A DNA stretch of 40,083 nt from CAYLJO01 sp964383905 (GTDB lineage Bacteria > Acidobacteriota > Blastocatellia > Pyrinomonadales > Pyrinomonadaceae): contig CAYLJO010000031.1 in the NCBI GenBank assembly GCA_964383905.1, forward strand, positions 1 to 40,083, written 5' to 3'. Position numbers and translations under genes: made by a program. This document shows positions 33,119 through 40,083 of this stretch, in pieces (position 1 is the stretch's first letter; the number at the start of each line of letters is the position of its first letter). The notes under the pieces are model-generated. The model was not told the origin of the DNA. It made no database searches and saw nothing but the letters and a program-made list of their open reading frames with translations.

Positions 33119-34375
33119 GTGAAGCTAATACGCAGCGACATATACGAGAACCTGATGATGGCGCTCTCGACCTTGCGCGCCAACAAGCTGCGCTCGTTCC
33201 TGACGGTGTTCGGCGTCGTGATCGGCGTGTGGACGGTGATGGCCATCGCTTCCATCATCAGCGGGATTGACGAGTCCGTCAAGAAAGAGATCGAGTCGTT
33301 CGGCACGCGCTCGATATACATCAGTAAATACAATCCGGGTATTCACATCGGGCGGCTTTCGCGCGAAGAGCGGATGCGCAAGCACCTGACGTACGACGAT
33401 GCAATCGCCATCTCGAAATTACCGACCGTCGAATCAAGCGTCCCCTTTCTAGATATCACCAACAACTATTTCGGCCAGAAAATTATGGTCAGTGGCGGCG
33501 GTAAGACTTCCGCCGCGGTAAACCTACAAGGCACACTGCCTGATTTCGAGAAAGCGGGCACACAGGTTATCGCCGAAGGTCGCTTCTTCTCGCAATTTGA
33601 AAATGATAATAATGAGAACGTCTGCGTCGTCGGCTCTACTGTCGCGGATAACTTCTTTCGCTACGGCTCGCCGGTGGGCCAAACGCTAAAAATTGCCGAG
33701 CAGGAGTTTCGCGTCGTCGGCATGCTGGAAAAGCGCGAGCAGTTTCTCTTCAGCGGCGGCAGCGACGATCAGAATAATGTTGTCTACCTTCCGTTCAATG
33801 TTGCGCGCAAACTTAAGCCGAACGCTGAAGACATCTATATTCTCGCTGTCGGGCGCCCGGGTCTGATGGATGAGGCGAAGGATCAGATCACGGACCTGCT
33901 GCGCGTGCGGCGACAGGTGCCTTTCAGCCAGCCGAACAATTTCGGTATGGAGACGGCAGATGCGTTTCTCGAAAACTTCCACTCGATCACGGCCGGAGTC
34001 GCGATCGCGATGGTGGTGATCTCCTCGGTCGGGCTGATGGTCGGCGGCATCGGCGTCATGAACATCATGCTAGTCTCTGTCACCGAGCGCACCCGTGAGA
34101 TCGGCGTGCGCAAGGCCATCGGCGCGCGCCGCGCCGACATCCTCTGGCAGTTCCTCATCGAGGCGATGACCTTGACCGGGGCGGGCGGGCTGATCGGGCT
34201 CGGGGTGGGGTGGGTGACGACGCTGGTGATCCGCTACTTCGTGCCGTCCTACGTGCCGCTGTGGGCGCCGGTCGGGGGGTTCGTCGCCAGCGTCGGGATC
34301 GGGTTAATCTTCGGGTTATGGCCGGCGTGGAAGGCGGCGCGTCTGGACCCGATCGAATCCCTAAGGTATGAATGA
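33119..34375 (+). CDS. MacB-type FtsX permease 4
   Basis: A 418-residue permease with N-terminal helix LRANKLRSFLTVFGVVIGVWTVMAIA, a periplasmic domain (SFGTRSIYISKYNPGIHIG..., VVGSTVADNFFRYGSPVGQTLKI), the conserved GLMVGGIGVMNIMLVSVTERTREIGVRKAIGARR block and the C-terminal PAWKAARLDPIESLRYE. It has an extra sugar-like Gly-rich stretch (SGGGKTSAAVN) in the periplasmic domain. GTG at 33119 is preceded only by the family A hairpin and a T-run; ATG at 33155 is a possible alternative. It is the last gene of the exporter operon and converges on the YIP1 gene. Confidence 0.92.
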   Translation: MKLIRSDIYENLMMALSTLRANKLRSFLTVFGVVIGVWTVMAIASIISGIDESVKKEIESFGTRSIYISKYNPGIHIGRLSREERMRKHLTYDDAIAISKLPTVESSVPFLDITNNYFGQKIMVSGGGKTSAAVNLQGTLPDFEKAGTQVIAEGRFFSQFENDNNENVCVVGSTVADNFFRYGSPVGQTLKIAEQEFRVVGMLEKREQFLFSGGSDDQNNVVYLPFNVARKLKPNAEDIYILAVGRPGLMDEAKDQITDLLRVRRQVPFSQPNNFGMETADAFLENFHSITAGVAIAMVVISSVGLMVGGIGVMNIMLVSVTERTREIGVRKAIGARRADILWQFLIEAMTLTGAGGLIGLGVGWVTTLVIRYFVPSYVPLWAPVGGFVASVGIGLIFGLWPAWKAARLDPIESLRYE

Positions 34376-34407
34376 GGGTTAACAGTACTCTGCCTTTGAT
34401 CATCAAC

Positions 34408-34451
34408 TGGCAGTAAACGGCGCCCGAATAATTGTTGACCGTTTGCTGCCA
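34408..34451. terminator. Hairpin between convergent permease 4 and YIP1 genes (possible bidirectional terminator)
   Basis: TGGCAGTAAACGG (34408-34420) and CCGTTTGCTGCCA (34439-34451) pair at 12 of 13 positions, with an 18 nt loop, in the 81 nt convergent gap. The position suits a bidirectional terminator, but no T-run follows on either strand, so it may instead be another interspersed inverted repeat. Confidence 0.4.
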
Positions 34452-34456
34452 ATCGT

Positions 34457-35374
34457 TTACGCAACAAAGGTTGGAAACAGAGCGGCAGCGCCGAGCGCAA
34501 GCAACATACCGAGTCCCCACAGTAGCAAAGCGATGGCCCAGGCGGTGGTAGTGTTCACCTTTTCGCCGGTGTTACGAAGGCCCGTCGCAATTAACCATAG
34601 ACCATAGAGCGAGAGAATGCCGATGAAGCTTCCAATAGTGTAAAGATACGGATGCTCAGCAGAGGAGAATATGACACCCAGGTCTGCGCGCGCCAGTCCC
34701 CGCTGGCCCTTGATCGGATCTATTTCATCGGGTGATTTGATGTAGAGCAGAACAATACTAAGTAGATACTGAATGACAGATGGAGGAAGTGATGCGTAGG
34801 TTGCGACCGACAGTGCCTGCCAATAATTCATGCGCCCTCCGAACATCATCACACAGAGAAGAAAAAGTCCGGCAAGAAACAGCATGAAGATAAAGAGACC
34901 GCCGATCTGATTGAGAGGGGTGGCAACTCTGGCAACGGGTGACTTTGCCGCCTCAATCGTCTGTTCTCTGACCTGCGCTGCTCTATCGGCCGGAATCCAT
35001 CCGCCTTCGATAGCCTTGTCGATTGGCGCAACCGCCACCACTTCCGGCGTCAGGCGTTGCGTAAACGTAATTTGATATGTCATCGCGCAGAGCGCGATGA
35101 CGAGGAAGGCTGCCAGCCAGCGGGGGTGATAGCGCAAGTTCTGAAAGATTCGTGCCGGTTCGTAAAAGATGCCGCTGATTCTCTCGAAAGGCGAAAGCTG
35201 TGGTGGTGTATCCGGCTCGGCGGCGGGCCTAACGAAGCTTAGGCCAAATACCAATGCGCCAACCAGCAAGCCAAAAACGCCGGTCGAAGCGGCTCCGGGC
35301 AAAACATGCAAGATTGAGAGAACCAGAACCACTAGCCCGATAACGAAAATAATCACGCCAACGATGCGACGCAT
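34457..35374 (-). CDS. YIP1-family integral membrane protein
   Basis: A 305-residue protein. The first 50 residues contain two hydrophobic helices (IVGVIIFVIGLVVLVLSI, STGVFGLLVGALVFGLSF). A cytoplasmic motif SPFERISGIFYEPARIFQNLRYHPRWLAAFLVI follows, which is the entry to the Yip1 domain (PF04893 type), then about five further helices including GLFIFMLFLAGLFLLCVMMFGG and YTIGSFIGILSLYGLWLIATGL. Bacterial YIP1 proteins are of unknown function and are common beside MacAB-type exporters in Acidobacteriota-like genomes. AAGGA lies about 9 nt before ATG 35374. It converges with the exporter operon, so it is not in the same transcript. Confidence 0.85.
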   Translation of the reverse strand: MRRIVGVIIFVIGLVVLVLSILHVLPGAASTGVFGLLVGALVFGLSFVRPAAEPDTPPQLSPFERISGIFYEPARIFQNLRYHPRWLAAFLVIALCAMTYQITFTQRLTPEVVAVAPIDKAIEGGWIPADRAAQVREQTIEAAKSPVARVATPLNQIGGLFIFMLFLAGLFLLCVMMFGGRMNYWQALSVATYASLPPSVIQYLLSIVLLYIKSPDEIDPIKGQRGLARADLGVIFSSAEHPYLYTIGSFIGILSLYGLWLIATGLRNTGEKVNTTTAWAIALLLWGLGMLLALGAAALFPTFVA

Positions 35375-35544
35375 AAGGGGGATCCTTTCTTTGTAAGCGG
35401 TCAGTCTTCAGCAATCAATGCCGCTGGGTTACCCTAATTGGATAGAAGTTAGCCGAAAACACGCAAAACGCTGGTCGCCGAATGCTCTTGTTAGATACGT
35501 CTGGCGTGCAGGTGATGTTTCAGCTGAACGGCCCTAGATAAATA

Positions 35545-36642
35545 TCAGGCGGCAGTCGGCGCCTCACTCCAACCCGGCACACGTATGCAAGCAACCGTAT
35601 GACCCGGCGAGACCTCGCGTAAGTCCGGGTCAATCCGCGCACAATCTTCGATAGCCATCGGACACCGGGTGCGAAAGCGGCAGCCCGAAGGCGGGTTGAT
35701 GGGCGTCGGCACATCGCCCCGCAGGATGACGCGTTCGCGCTTGCGCTGCGGGTCGGGGATCGGGATCGCAGAGAGTAGCGCCCGCGTATACGGATGGAGC
35801 GGTCGCGCGTATAGCTCCGCGCCAGCCGCCACTTCGACGATGCGACCCAGGTACATCACCGCGACCCGCGTTGAGATATGTTGGACCACGGCGAGGCCGT
35901 GTGAAATGAAAAGGTACGTCAGGCCGAATTCCGCCTGTAAATCCTGTAACAGGTTGACGACCTGCGCTTGTACGGAGACATCAAGGGCCGACACAGGCTC
36001 GTCCGCAATGATCAGTTGCGGATTCAGTGCAAGCGCGCGCGCAATCCCGATCCGCTGGCGCTGGCCCCCAGAGAATTCGTGCGGGTAACGGCTCATGTAA
36101 TGAGGATCGAGGCCGACTTTTCGTAAAAGCTCGGCGACACGGGCGCGCCGTTCCTCCTTCGTGCCCAGCCCGTGAATCAGCAGCGGCTCGCCGACGATCT
36201 CGCGCACCTTCATGCGTGGATTCAAGCTGGCGTAAGGGTCCTGAAAGATGATTTGCATCTCACCACGCAACCCCCTTAATTCCTTGCGCCCGAGCCTAAG
36301 TACATCGCGATCGTCAAAAGTGATTTCGCCCGCCGTCGGTTCAATCAGGCGCAGCAGGCAGCGCCCGACGGTTGATTTGCCGCAACCGGATTCGCCGACC
36401 AGCCCCAGTGTTTCACCACGAAAAATCTCAAACGTCACGCCGTCAACTGCGCGTACTACGTCCCGGCTTCCTTCAACCGGAAAATACTTCACGAGCCCGC
36501 GCACACGCACGAGCCCGCCAGCCCTCTCCGCATCCGCCTGTGTATCAGGAGAGCGTGCCGCGGCTACCTCCCTTTCGGGCACGCCGGCACCTATTTGTTG
36601 CTCTAAACTCACCGCATTATTCTGAATTTCAGATGATTTCAA
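35545..36642 (-). CDS. Oligopeptide/dipeptide ABC transporter ATPase, OppF/DppF type
   Basis: A 365-residue ATPase with a roughly 40-residue variable N-terminal extension, Walker A GESGCGKST (83-91), Q-loop IIFQDPYASLNPR, signature FSGGQRQRIGIARAL, Walker B LIIADEPVSALD and switch ISHGLAVVQH. The C-terminal oligopeptide-transporter domain contains INPPSGCRFRTRCPMA...DC...VAC, a four-Cys motif known in DppD/DppF-type ATPases and able to hold a [4Fe-4S] cluster. It begins with TTG at 36642, 3 nt after the stop of the OppD-type gene and behind a GAGG, indicating coupling. No permease or substrate-binding protein gene lies in the window. Confidence 0.92.
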   Translation of the reverse strand: MKSSEIQNNAVSLEQQIGAGVPEREVAAARSPDTQADAERAGGLVRVRGLVKYFPVEGSRDVVRAVDGVTFEIFRGETLGLVGESGCGKSTVGRCLLRLIEPTAGEITFDDRDVLRLGRKELRGLRGEMQIIFQDPYASLNPRMKVREIVGEPLLIHGLGTKEERRARVAELLRKVGLDPHYMSRYPHEFSGGQRQRIGIARALALNPQLIIADEPVSALDVSVQAQVVNLLQDLQAEFGLTYLFISHGLAVVQHISTRVAVMYLGRIVEVAAGAELYARPLHPYTRALLSAIPIPDPQRKRERVILRGDVPTPINPPSGCRFRTRCPMAIEDCARIDPDLREVSPGHTVACIRVPGWSEAPTAA

Positions 36643-36645
36643 GCC

Positions 36646-37677
36646 TCAGACGGCATCAGGGTGACTGATCTCCGCCTGATGATCGGCTGCGACCGCCGCC
36701 GCAAGATCATAGAGCACGCAGCGCACACGCACGCCGCCTTCAAGATCATAAAGCGGAATGTGCCCTTCGGTGCAGCGGGGCATCCGGTGCGAACAGCGCG
36801 GCGCGAAGTGGCAACCGGGGGGAAGCGCCGTCGGGCTTGGCACAACGCCCTCGATAGTCTCCAGGCGCTTGACCTTCGCCGCGTGCTCCGCCGTGAGCTT
36901 CGGCACCGAACGCAACAACCCCTCCGTGTACGGATGTTTCGGACGCGCGAATAACTCATCGACGGCCGACTCTTCGACGATCCGCCCCGTGTACATTACG
37001 GCGACCCGGTCAGCCACCTCTGCGACCACGCCAAGATCGTGAGTTATTAACAGCACACCGAGTTCCCGCGTCCGTCTCAGCTCGCTCAAGAGTTCGAGAA
37101 TCTGCGCCTGAATCGTCACGTCCAGTGCCGTCGTCGGCTCGTCGGCGATCAGTAGTTTCGGGTCACAGGCCAGCGCCATCGCGATCATCACGCGCTGGCG
37201 CATTCCGCCCGACAACTGGTGCGGGTAATCATCCACGCGCCGCGACGGATCAGGAATCGCGACCTCCTTCATCGCTTCTATGGTTGCCTCGCGGGCCTCC
37301 TTGCGCGAAAGCCTGCGGTGCAGCCTGAGTGCCTCGGCAATCTGCTCTCCCACCGTGTAAACGGGGTTAAGCGAAGTCATCGGGTCTTGAAAGATCATCG
37401 CCATGTCGTCGCCGCGAATCCCGCGCATGCGCTCTTCCGACGCCGCCAGTAGGTCTTCCCCTTCAAAGATGATTTTACCACCGACGACCTTCCCCGGCGG
37501 CGCAATTAAACGCATCACCGACAAGGCGGTAATTGATTTGCCGCAACCGGATTCACCGACCAGCCCCAGCAACTCGCCCCGATCCACATGAAAGCTCGCG
37601 CCGTCAACAGCACGCACTAATCCGGCGCGCGTCGGGAAGTGCGTTTGCAGATTTTTGACTTCGATTAAATGCGACAT
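36646..37677 (-). CDS. Oligopeptide/dipeptide ABC transporter ATPase, OppD/DppD type
   Basis: A 343-residue ATPase with Walker A GESGCGKSI (41-49), Q-loop MIFQDPMTSLNPVYTVGEQI, signature LSGGMRQRVMIAMAL, Walker B LLIADEPTTALDVTIQAQIL and switch ITHDLGVVAE. The C-terminal oligopeptide-transporter domain has PSPTALPPGCHFAPRC...C...VRC, the same Cys pattern as in the partner. Together with the OppF-type gene it forms the heterodimeric ATPase of a peptide or nickel importer. ATG at 37677. The pair lacks its membrane subunits here, so these must be encoded elsewhere. Confidence 0.93.
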   Translation of the reverse strand: MSHLIEVKNLQTHFPTRAGLVRAVDGASFHVDRGELLGLVGESGCGKSITALSVMRLIAPPGKVVGGKIIFEGEDLLAASEERMRGIRGDDMAMIFQDPMTSLNPVYTVGEQIAEALRLHRRLSRKEAREATIEAMKEVAIPDPSRRVDDYPHQLSGGMRQRVMIAMALACDPKLLIADEPTTALDVTIQAQILELLSELRRTRELGVLLITHDLGVVAEVADRVAVMYTGRIVEESAVDELFARPKHPYTEGLLRSVPKLTAEHAAKVKRLETIEGVVPSPTALPPGCHFAPRCSHRMPRCTEGHIPLYDLEGGVRVRCVLYDLAAAVAADHQAEISHPDAV

Positions 37678-37842
37678 GCTCTCGGAAGAGTATCTGAAGA
37701 TAGCTCCGATGCCAAGAAGCGACGCGGATCGGTCATGATGAAGATTGGGATGGGTAAAGGTTAATGTTTTCTGGCGAAGCGCCTGGCAATACTGTACCGG
37801 AAGTGGTGGCGCTCGTACCGGCCATCCTTCCGCGCATCTATT

Positions 37843-39453
37843 TTATATCGACACGGACTCGCGGTATTCGCCCCAGACGCGGCGCAGGCGATTGCTGATC
37901 TCGCCCACTGTAACATGCGCTTCAACACAGGCCAGGATGCGGGGGAGGATGTTTTCCGTGCCGCGCGCCGCCGCCTCCAGCCTGACGAGCTCGGCTTCCG
38001 CGGCCTCGCCATCACGCCGCTCCCGCAGTGAGCGGACGCGTTCGATCTGCGCCTGTTCGATGGCCGGGTCAACGCGGAGGATTGGTATGGTTGAGTCTTC
38101 CTCGATCTGAAAACGGTTGACGCCGACGACGATGGCGTTTTGTGTCTCAATCGCCCGCTGGTAATCATAGGCCGCGCGTTGAATCTCGCGCTGCACGTAG
38201 CCCGTCTCGATGGCGCGCAGCATCCCGCCCGCCGAATCTATCTTCTCGATGTAGTCGGCGGCGCGGTGCTCGATCTCGCCAGTAAGGTGCTCAATGGCGT
38301 AAGAACCCGCGAGCGGGTCAACAGTGTCGGCGACGCCGGATTCGTAGGCGATGACCTGCTGTGTGCGTAGCGCAATTCGCGCGGCCGTTTCTGTGGGTAG
38401 GGCGAGCGCTTCGTCCATACTGTTGGTATGGAGAGACTGTGTACCGCCGAGGACGGCCGCCAGGGCCTGGATGGTTGTGCGTATGACGTTGACTTCGGGC
38501 TGCTGCGCCGTAAGTGTTGAGCCGGCGGTCTGTGTATGGAAGCGCAGCATCATTGAGCGCGGATCGCGTGCGCCGAAGCGCATGTGCATGATGCGCGCCC
38601 ACAGGCGGCGCGCGGCGCGAAACTTCGCGATCTCTTCCAGAAGGTTATTATGCGCGTTGAAGAAGAAAGAGAGGCGCGGCGCGAACTCGTCGACTTTCAA
38701 ACCGGCCGTGATGGCTGCTTCGACGTAAGCGATGGCGTCGGCGAGCGTGAAAGCGACTTCCTGGACGGCGGTCGAGCCGGCTTCGCGTATGTGATAACCG
38801 CTGATCGAGATCGTGTTCCAGTTCGGGACGTCGCGCGCGCAAAAAGCGAAGGTGTCCGTGACGAGACGAAGGCTGGGCGCGGGTGGATAGATGTATGTGC
38901 CGCGCGCGATGTATTCCTTCAAAATGTCGTTCTGGATCGTGCCGTTCACTTTTTCGAAGGGGACATTCTGTTTTCTCGCGACGGCGAGGTAGAGGCAGAG
39001 TAGGGTCGAGGCAGTCGCGTTGATCGTCATCGAAGTCGAAACGGCATCGAGCGGGATGCCGTCCAGGAGCCGCAGCATGTCTTCGAGTGAATCAATCGCG
39101 ACGCCGACCTTGCCGACTTCGCCCACCGCGAGCGGGTCGTCTGAATCGAGCCCGGTCTGCGTCGGGAGATCGAAGGCGACGGAGAGGCCCGTCGTTCCTT
39201 GCGCGAGAAGATATTTGTAACGGGCGTTTGATTCTTCAGCCGTCCCGTACCCGGCGTACTGGCGCATCGTCCAGAAGCGACCGCGATACATATTCGGTCG
39301 TATGCCGCGCGTGTACGGGTATTCGCCCGGCGCGCCGAGATCTTTGTCATAATCCGGCGCATCGACGTTTGACGGGTTGAAATCCACGGGCAGCTTAATG
39401 CCGGAGGATGTTAGAAAGCGCTCGCGTCGCTCGGCGCTTGCTCTCGTTGACAT
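37843..39453 (-). CDS. Acyl-CoA mutase large subunit, methylmalonyl-CoA mutase type, without B12 domain
   Basis: A 536-residue TIM-barrel subunit of a B12-dependent acyl-CoA mutase (methylmalonyl-CoA or isobutyryl-CoA mutase family). It shows the family blocks RQYAGYGTAEESN, GLSVAFDLPTQTGLDSD, TMTINATA-like SMTINATASTLL, GTIQNDILKEYIARGTYIYPP, SISGYHIREAG, DEFAPRLSFFFNAHNN, RAARRLWA, QTAGSTLTAQQPEVNVIRTT and GGTQSLHTNSMDEAL. The catalytic His is H221. Tyr66 in RQYAGY and Arg184 in IARGTY correspond to residues that favour methylmalonyl-CoA over isobutyryl-CoA, in my recollection of the family. The C-terminal B12-binding domain of single-chain mutases is absent, so a separate small subunit must exist; it is not in the window. 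ATG at 39453. Confidence 0.92.
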   Translation of the reverse strand: MSTRASAERRERFLTSSGIKLPVDFNPSNVDAPDYDKDLGAPGEYPYTRGIRPNMYRGRFWTMRQYAGYGTAEESNARYKYLLAQGTTGLSVAFDLPTQTGLDSDDPLAVGEVGKVGVAIDSLEDMLRLLDGIPLDAVSTSMTINATASTLLCLYLAVARKQNVPFEKVNGTIQNDILKEYIARGTYIYPPAPSLRLVTDTFAFCARDVPNWNTISISGYHIREAGSTAVQEVAFTLADAIAYVEAAITAGLKVDEFAPRLSFFFNAHNNLLEEIAKFRAARRLWARIMHMRFGARDPRSMMLRFHTQTAGSTLTAQQPEVNVIRTTIQALAAVLGGTQSLHTNSMDEALALPTETAARIALRTQQVIAYESGVADTVDPLAGSYAIEHLTGEIEHRAADYIEKIDSAGGMLRAIETGYVQREIQRAAYDYQRAIETQNAIVVGVNRFQIEEDSTIPILRVDPAIEQAQIERVRSLRERRDGEAAEAELVRLEAAARGTENILPRILACVEAHVTVGEISNRLRRVWGEYRESVSI

Positions 39454-39651
39454 GATAGTACGTCCTGGTCAGTATGGAAGCAGTTTACCGTAAGCGTTTC
39501 GGCGAAGTGATTGAAGCCTAACATAGGGCGCGCGGGCGTCGCAATTCTGCGCCTTCACAGCTCCATGTAATGGGGCGGACGGTTGACCGTGGGCCTGTGA
39601 TTCGCTTAGCATTCCTTTGTAGCGCCACCCGCAAAGCCAAACTCATCAGCA

Positions 39652-39666
39652 GGCCCGGAAGGGGCC
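39652..39666 (+). promoter_or_regulatory. Short hairpin with a purine-rich loop before the terminal small gene
   Basis: GGCCC (39652-39656) and GGGCC (39662-39666) flank GGAAG, placing a Shine-Dalgarno-like GGAAGGGG inside a small hairpin about 10 nt before the TTG start at 39676. It may tune translation initiation, but the stem is only 5 bp. Confidence 0.3.
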
Positions 39667-39675
39667 CGGTGTACC

Positions 39676-39948
39676 TTGGATATTAATGACGAAGCCAAAC
39701 AGATCGTTCAAGATCTCGGCGCGGCCATCAATGAGGCGGTTGAAAATTCCCCGCAAGTGGCCCGGGCCATCGAACACTTGCGCGAGGCAGGCTATGAGAT
39801 GGAATTAACGCTACGCCTTGAGATCGGTTTGCGACCACACGAAGAACTGTCGACTGACGACGCGCAGGAAGATTCGGCCTTTGATTTGACGGACGAGGAC
39901 AAGCGTACACTTCGCCGTATGAAGATTCGCATAGATGAAACCGAATAG
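39676..39948 (+). CDS. Small acidic protein of unknown function
   Basis: A 90-residue, acidic, apparently soluble protein that I do not recognise. The N-terminal half is predicted to be helical (DEAKQIVQDLGAAINEAVENSPQVARAIEHLREAGYEM), then a short strand-like LTLRLEIGL, and the C-terminal half is Asp/Glu-rich, ending in a helix with basic residues (DEDKRTLRRMKIRIDETE). Codon use and the absence of internal stops look like a real gene. The start codon is TTG at 39676, with GGAAGGGG upstream; no in-frame ATG precedes the conserved-looking N-terminus. It is divergent from the mutase gene, with a 222 bp gap. Confidence 0.6.
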   Translation: MDINDEAKQIVQDLGAAINEAVENSPQVARAIEHLREAGYEMELTLRLEIGLRPHEELSTDDAQEDSAFDLTDEDKRTLRRMKIRIDETE

Positions 39949-40083
39949 CGCAGCATCGCTTCAGCCTTCCTCAACCGCTTAACCGAAACGACAGAAGTAC
40001 TGGATTTTCTTGCCTCTGCGTCCCCGCCAATCAATCCTCATCTGGTGCGCTTTGCAGAGGCGCGCTTGGTATGGTATGTTGTT

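Noticed and set aside
29110..34375. Permeases considered as acidobacterial duplicated orphan permeases
   Set aside because: Each is a single roughly 410-430 residue MacB unit with an adaptor and ATPase upstream, not a roughly 800-residue duplicated permease without ATPase.

Overview
The window is a gene-dense bacterial chromosome segment of moderately high GC with 30 protein-coding genes that I can support. I see no rRNA or tRNA gene, no CRISPR array and no transposase. The style suggests a Gram-negative-type (diderm) bacterium, most likely Acidobacteriota near Blastocatellia. This rests on zinc-ribbon Ser/Thr kinases with large membrane sensors, many FHA and zinc-ribbon proteins, an S46 dipeptidyl-peptidase, tandem MacB-type permeases and a YIP1 protein. 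The taxonomic call is an inference from gene content, not a search result.

Layout. (1) 52-8143, all minus strand: a six-gene cluster transcribed as radical SAM protein, two MGDG-synthase-type glycosyltransferases (TTGA overlap), a polysaccharide deacetylase fused to a HAD phosphatase, a class III aminotransferase and a PaaK-like adenylate-forming enzyme. It resembles a pathway for a modified glycolipid or aminated metabolite whose product I cannot name, and it is the best candidate here for an undescribed system. (2) 8700-14576: msrP-msrQ periplasmic methionine-sulfoxide repair, nth (endonuclease III, minus strand), an isochorismatase-fold hydrolase, and a PcrA/UvrD helicase. (3) 14588-20165: a transmembrane Ser/Thr kinase, an exported S46 peptidase, and a small stand-alone PolX-type helix-hairpin-helix protein. 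(4) 20223-26420, all minus strand: a phospho-signalling cluster of FHA/zinc-ribbon protein, Ser/Thr kinase with FHA, RDD membrane protein, zinc-ribbon TPR protein, and FHA-GAF-SpoIIE phosphatase. (5) 26704-34375, plus strand: a MacAB-type exporter with one adaptor, one separate ATPase and four consecutive FtsX/MacB permeases, preceded by an 11-codon leader ORF. (6) 34457-39948: a YIP1 membrane protein, an orphan OppD/OppF ATPase pair without permeases, the catalytic subunit of an acyl-CoA (methylmalonyl-CoA) mutase without B12 domain, and a 90-residue protein of unknown function.

Across these regions, several short same-strand gaps are filled by inverted repeats running from the stop codon of one gene nearly to the start codon of the next. 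At least two sequence families recur 18-20 kb apart (12.1/30.4/33.1 kb, and 1.4/22.0 kb). The downstream genes mostly lack a recognisable Shine-Dalgarno sequence, so these repeats may shape mRNA processing or translation initiation.
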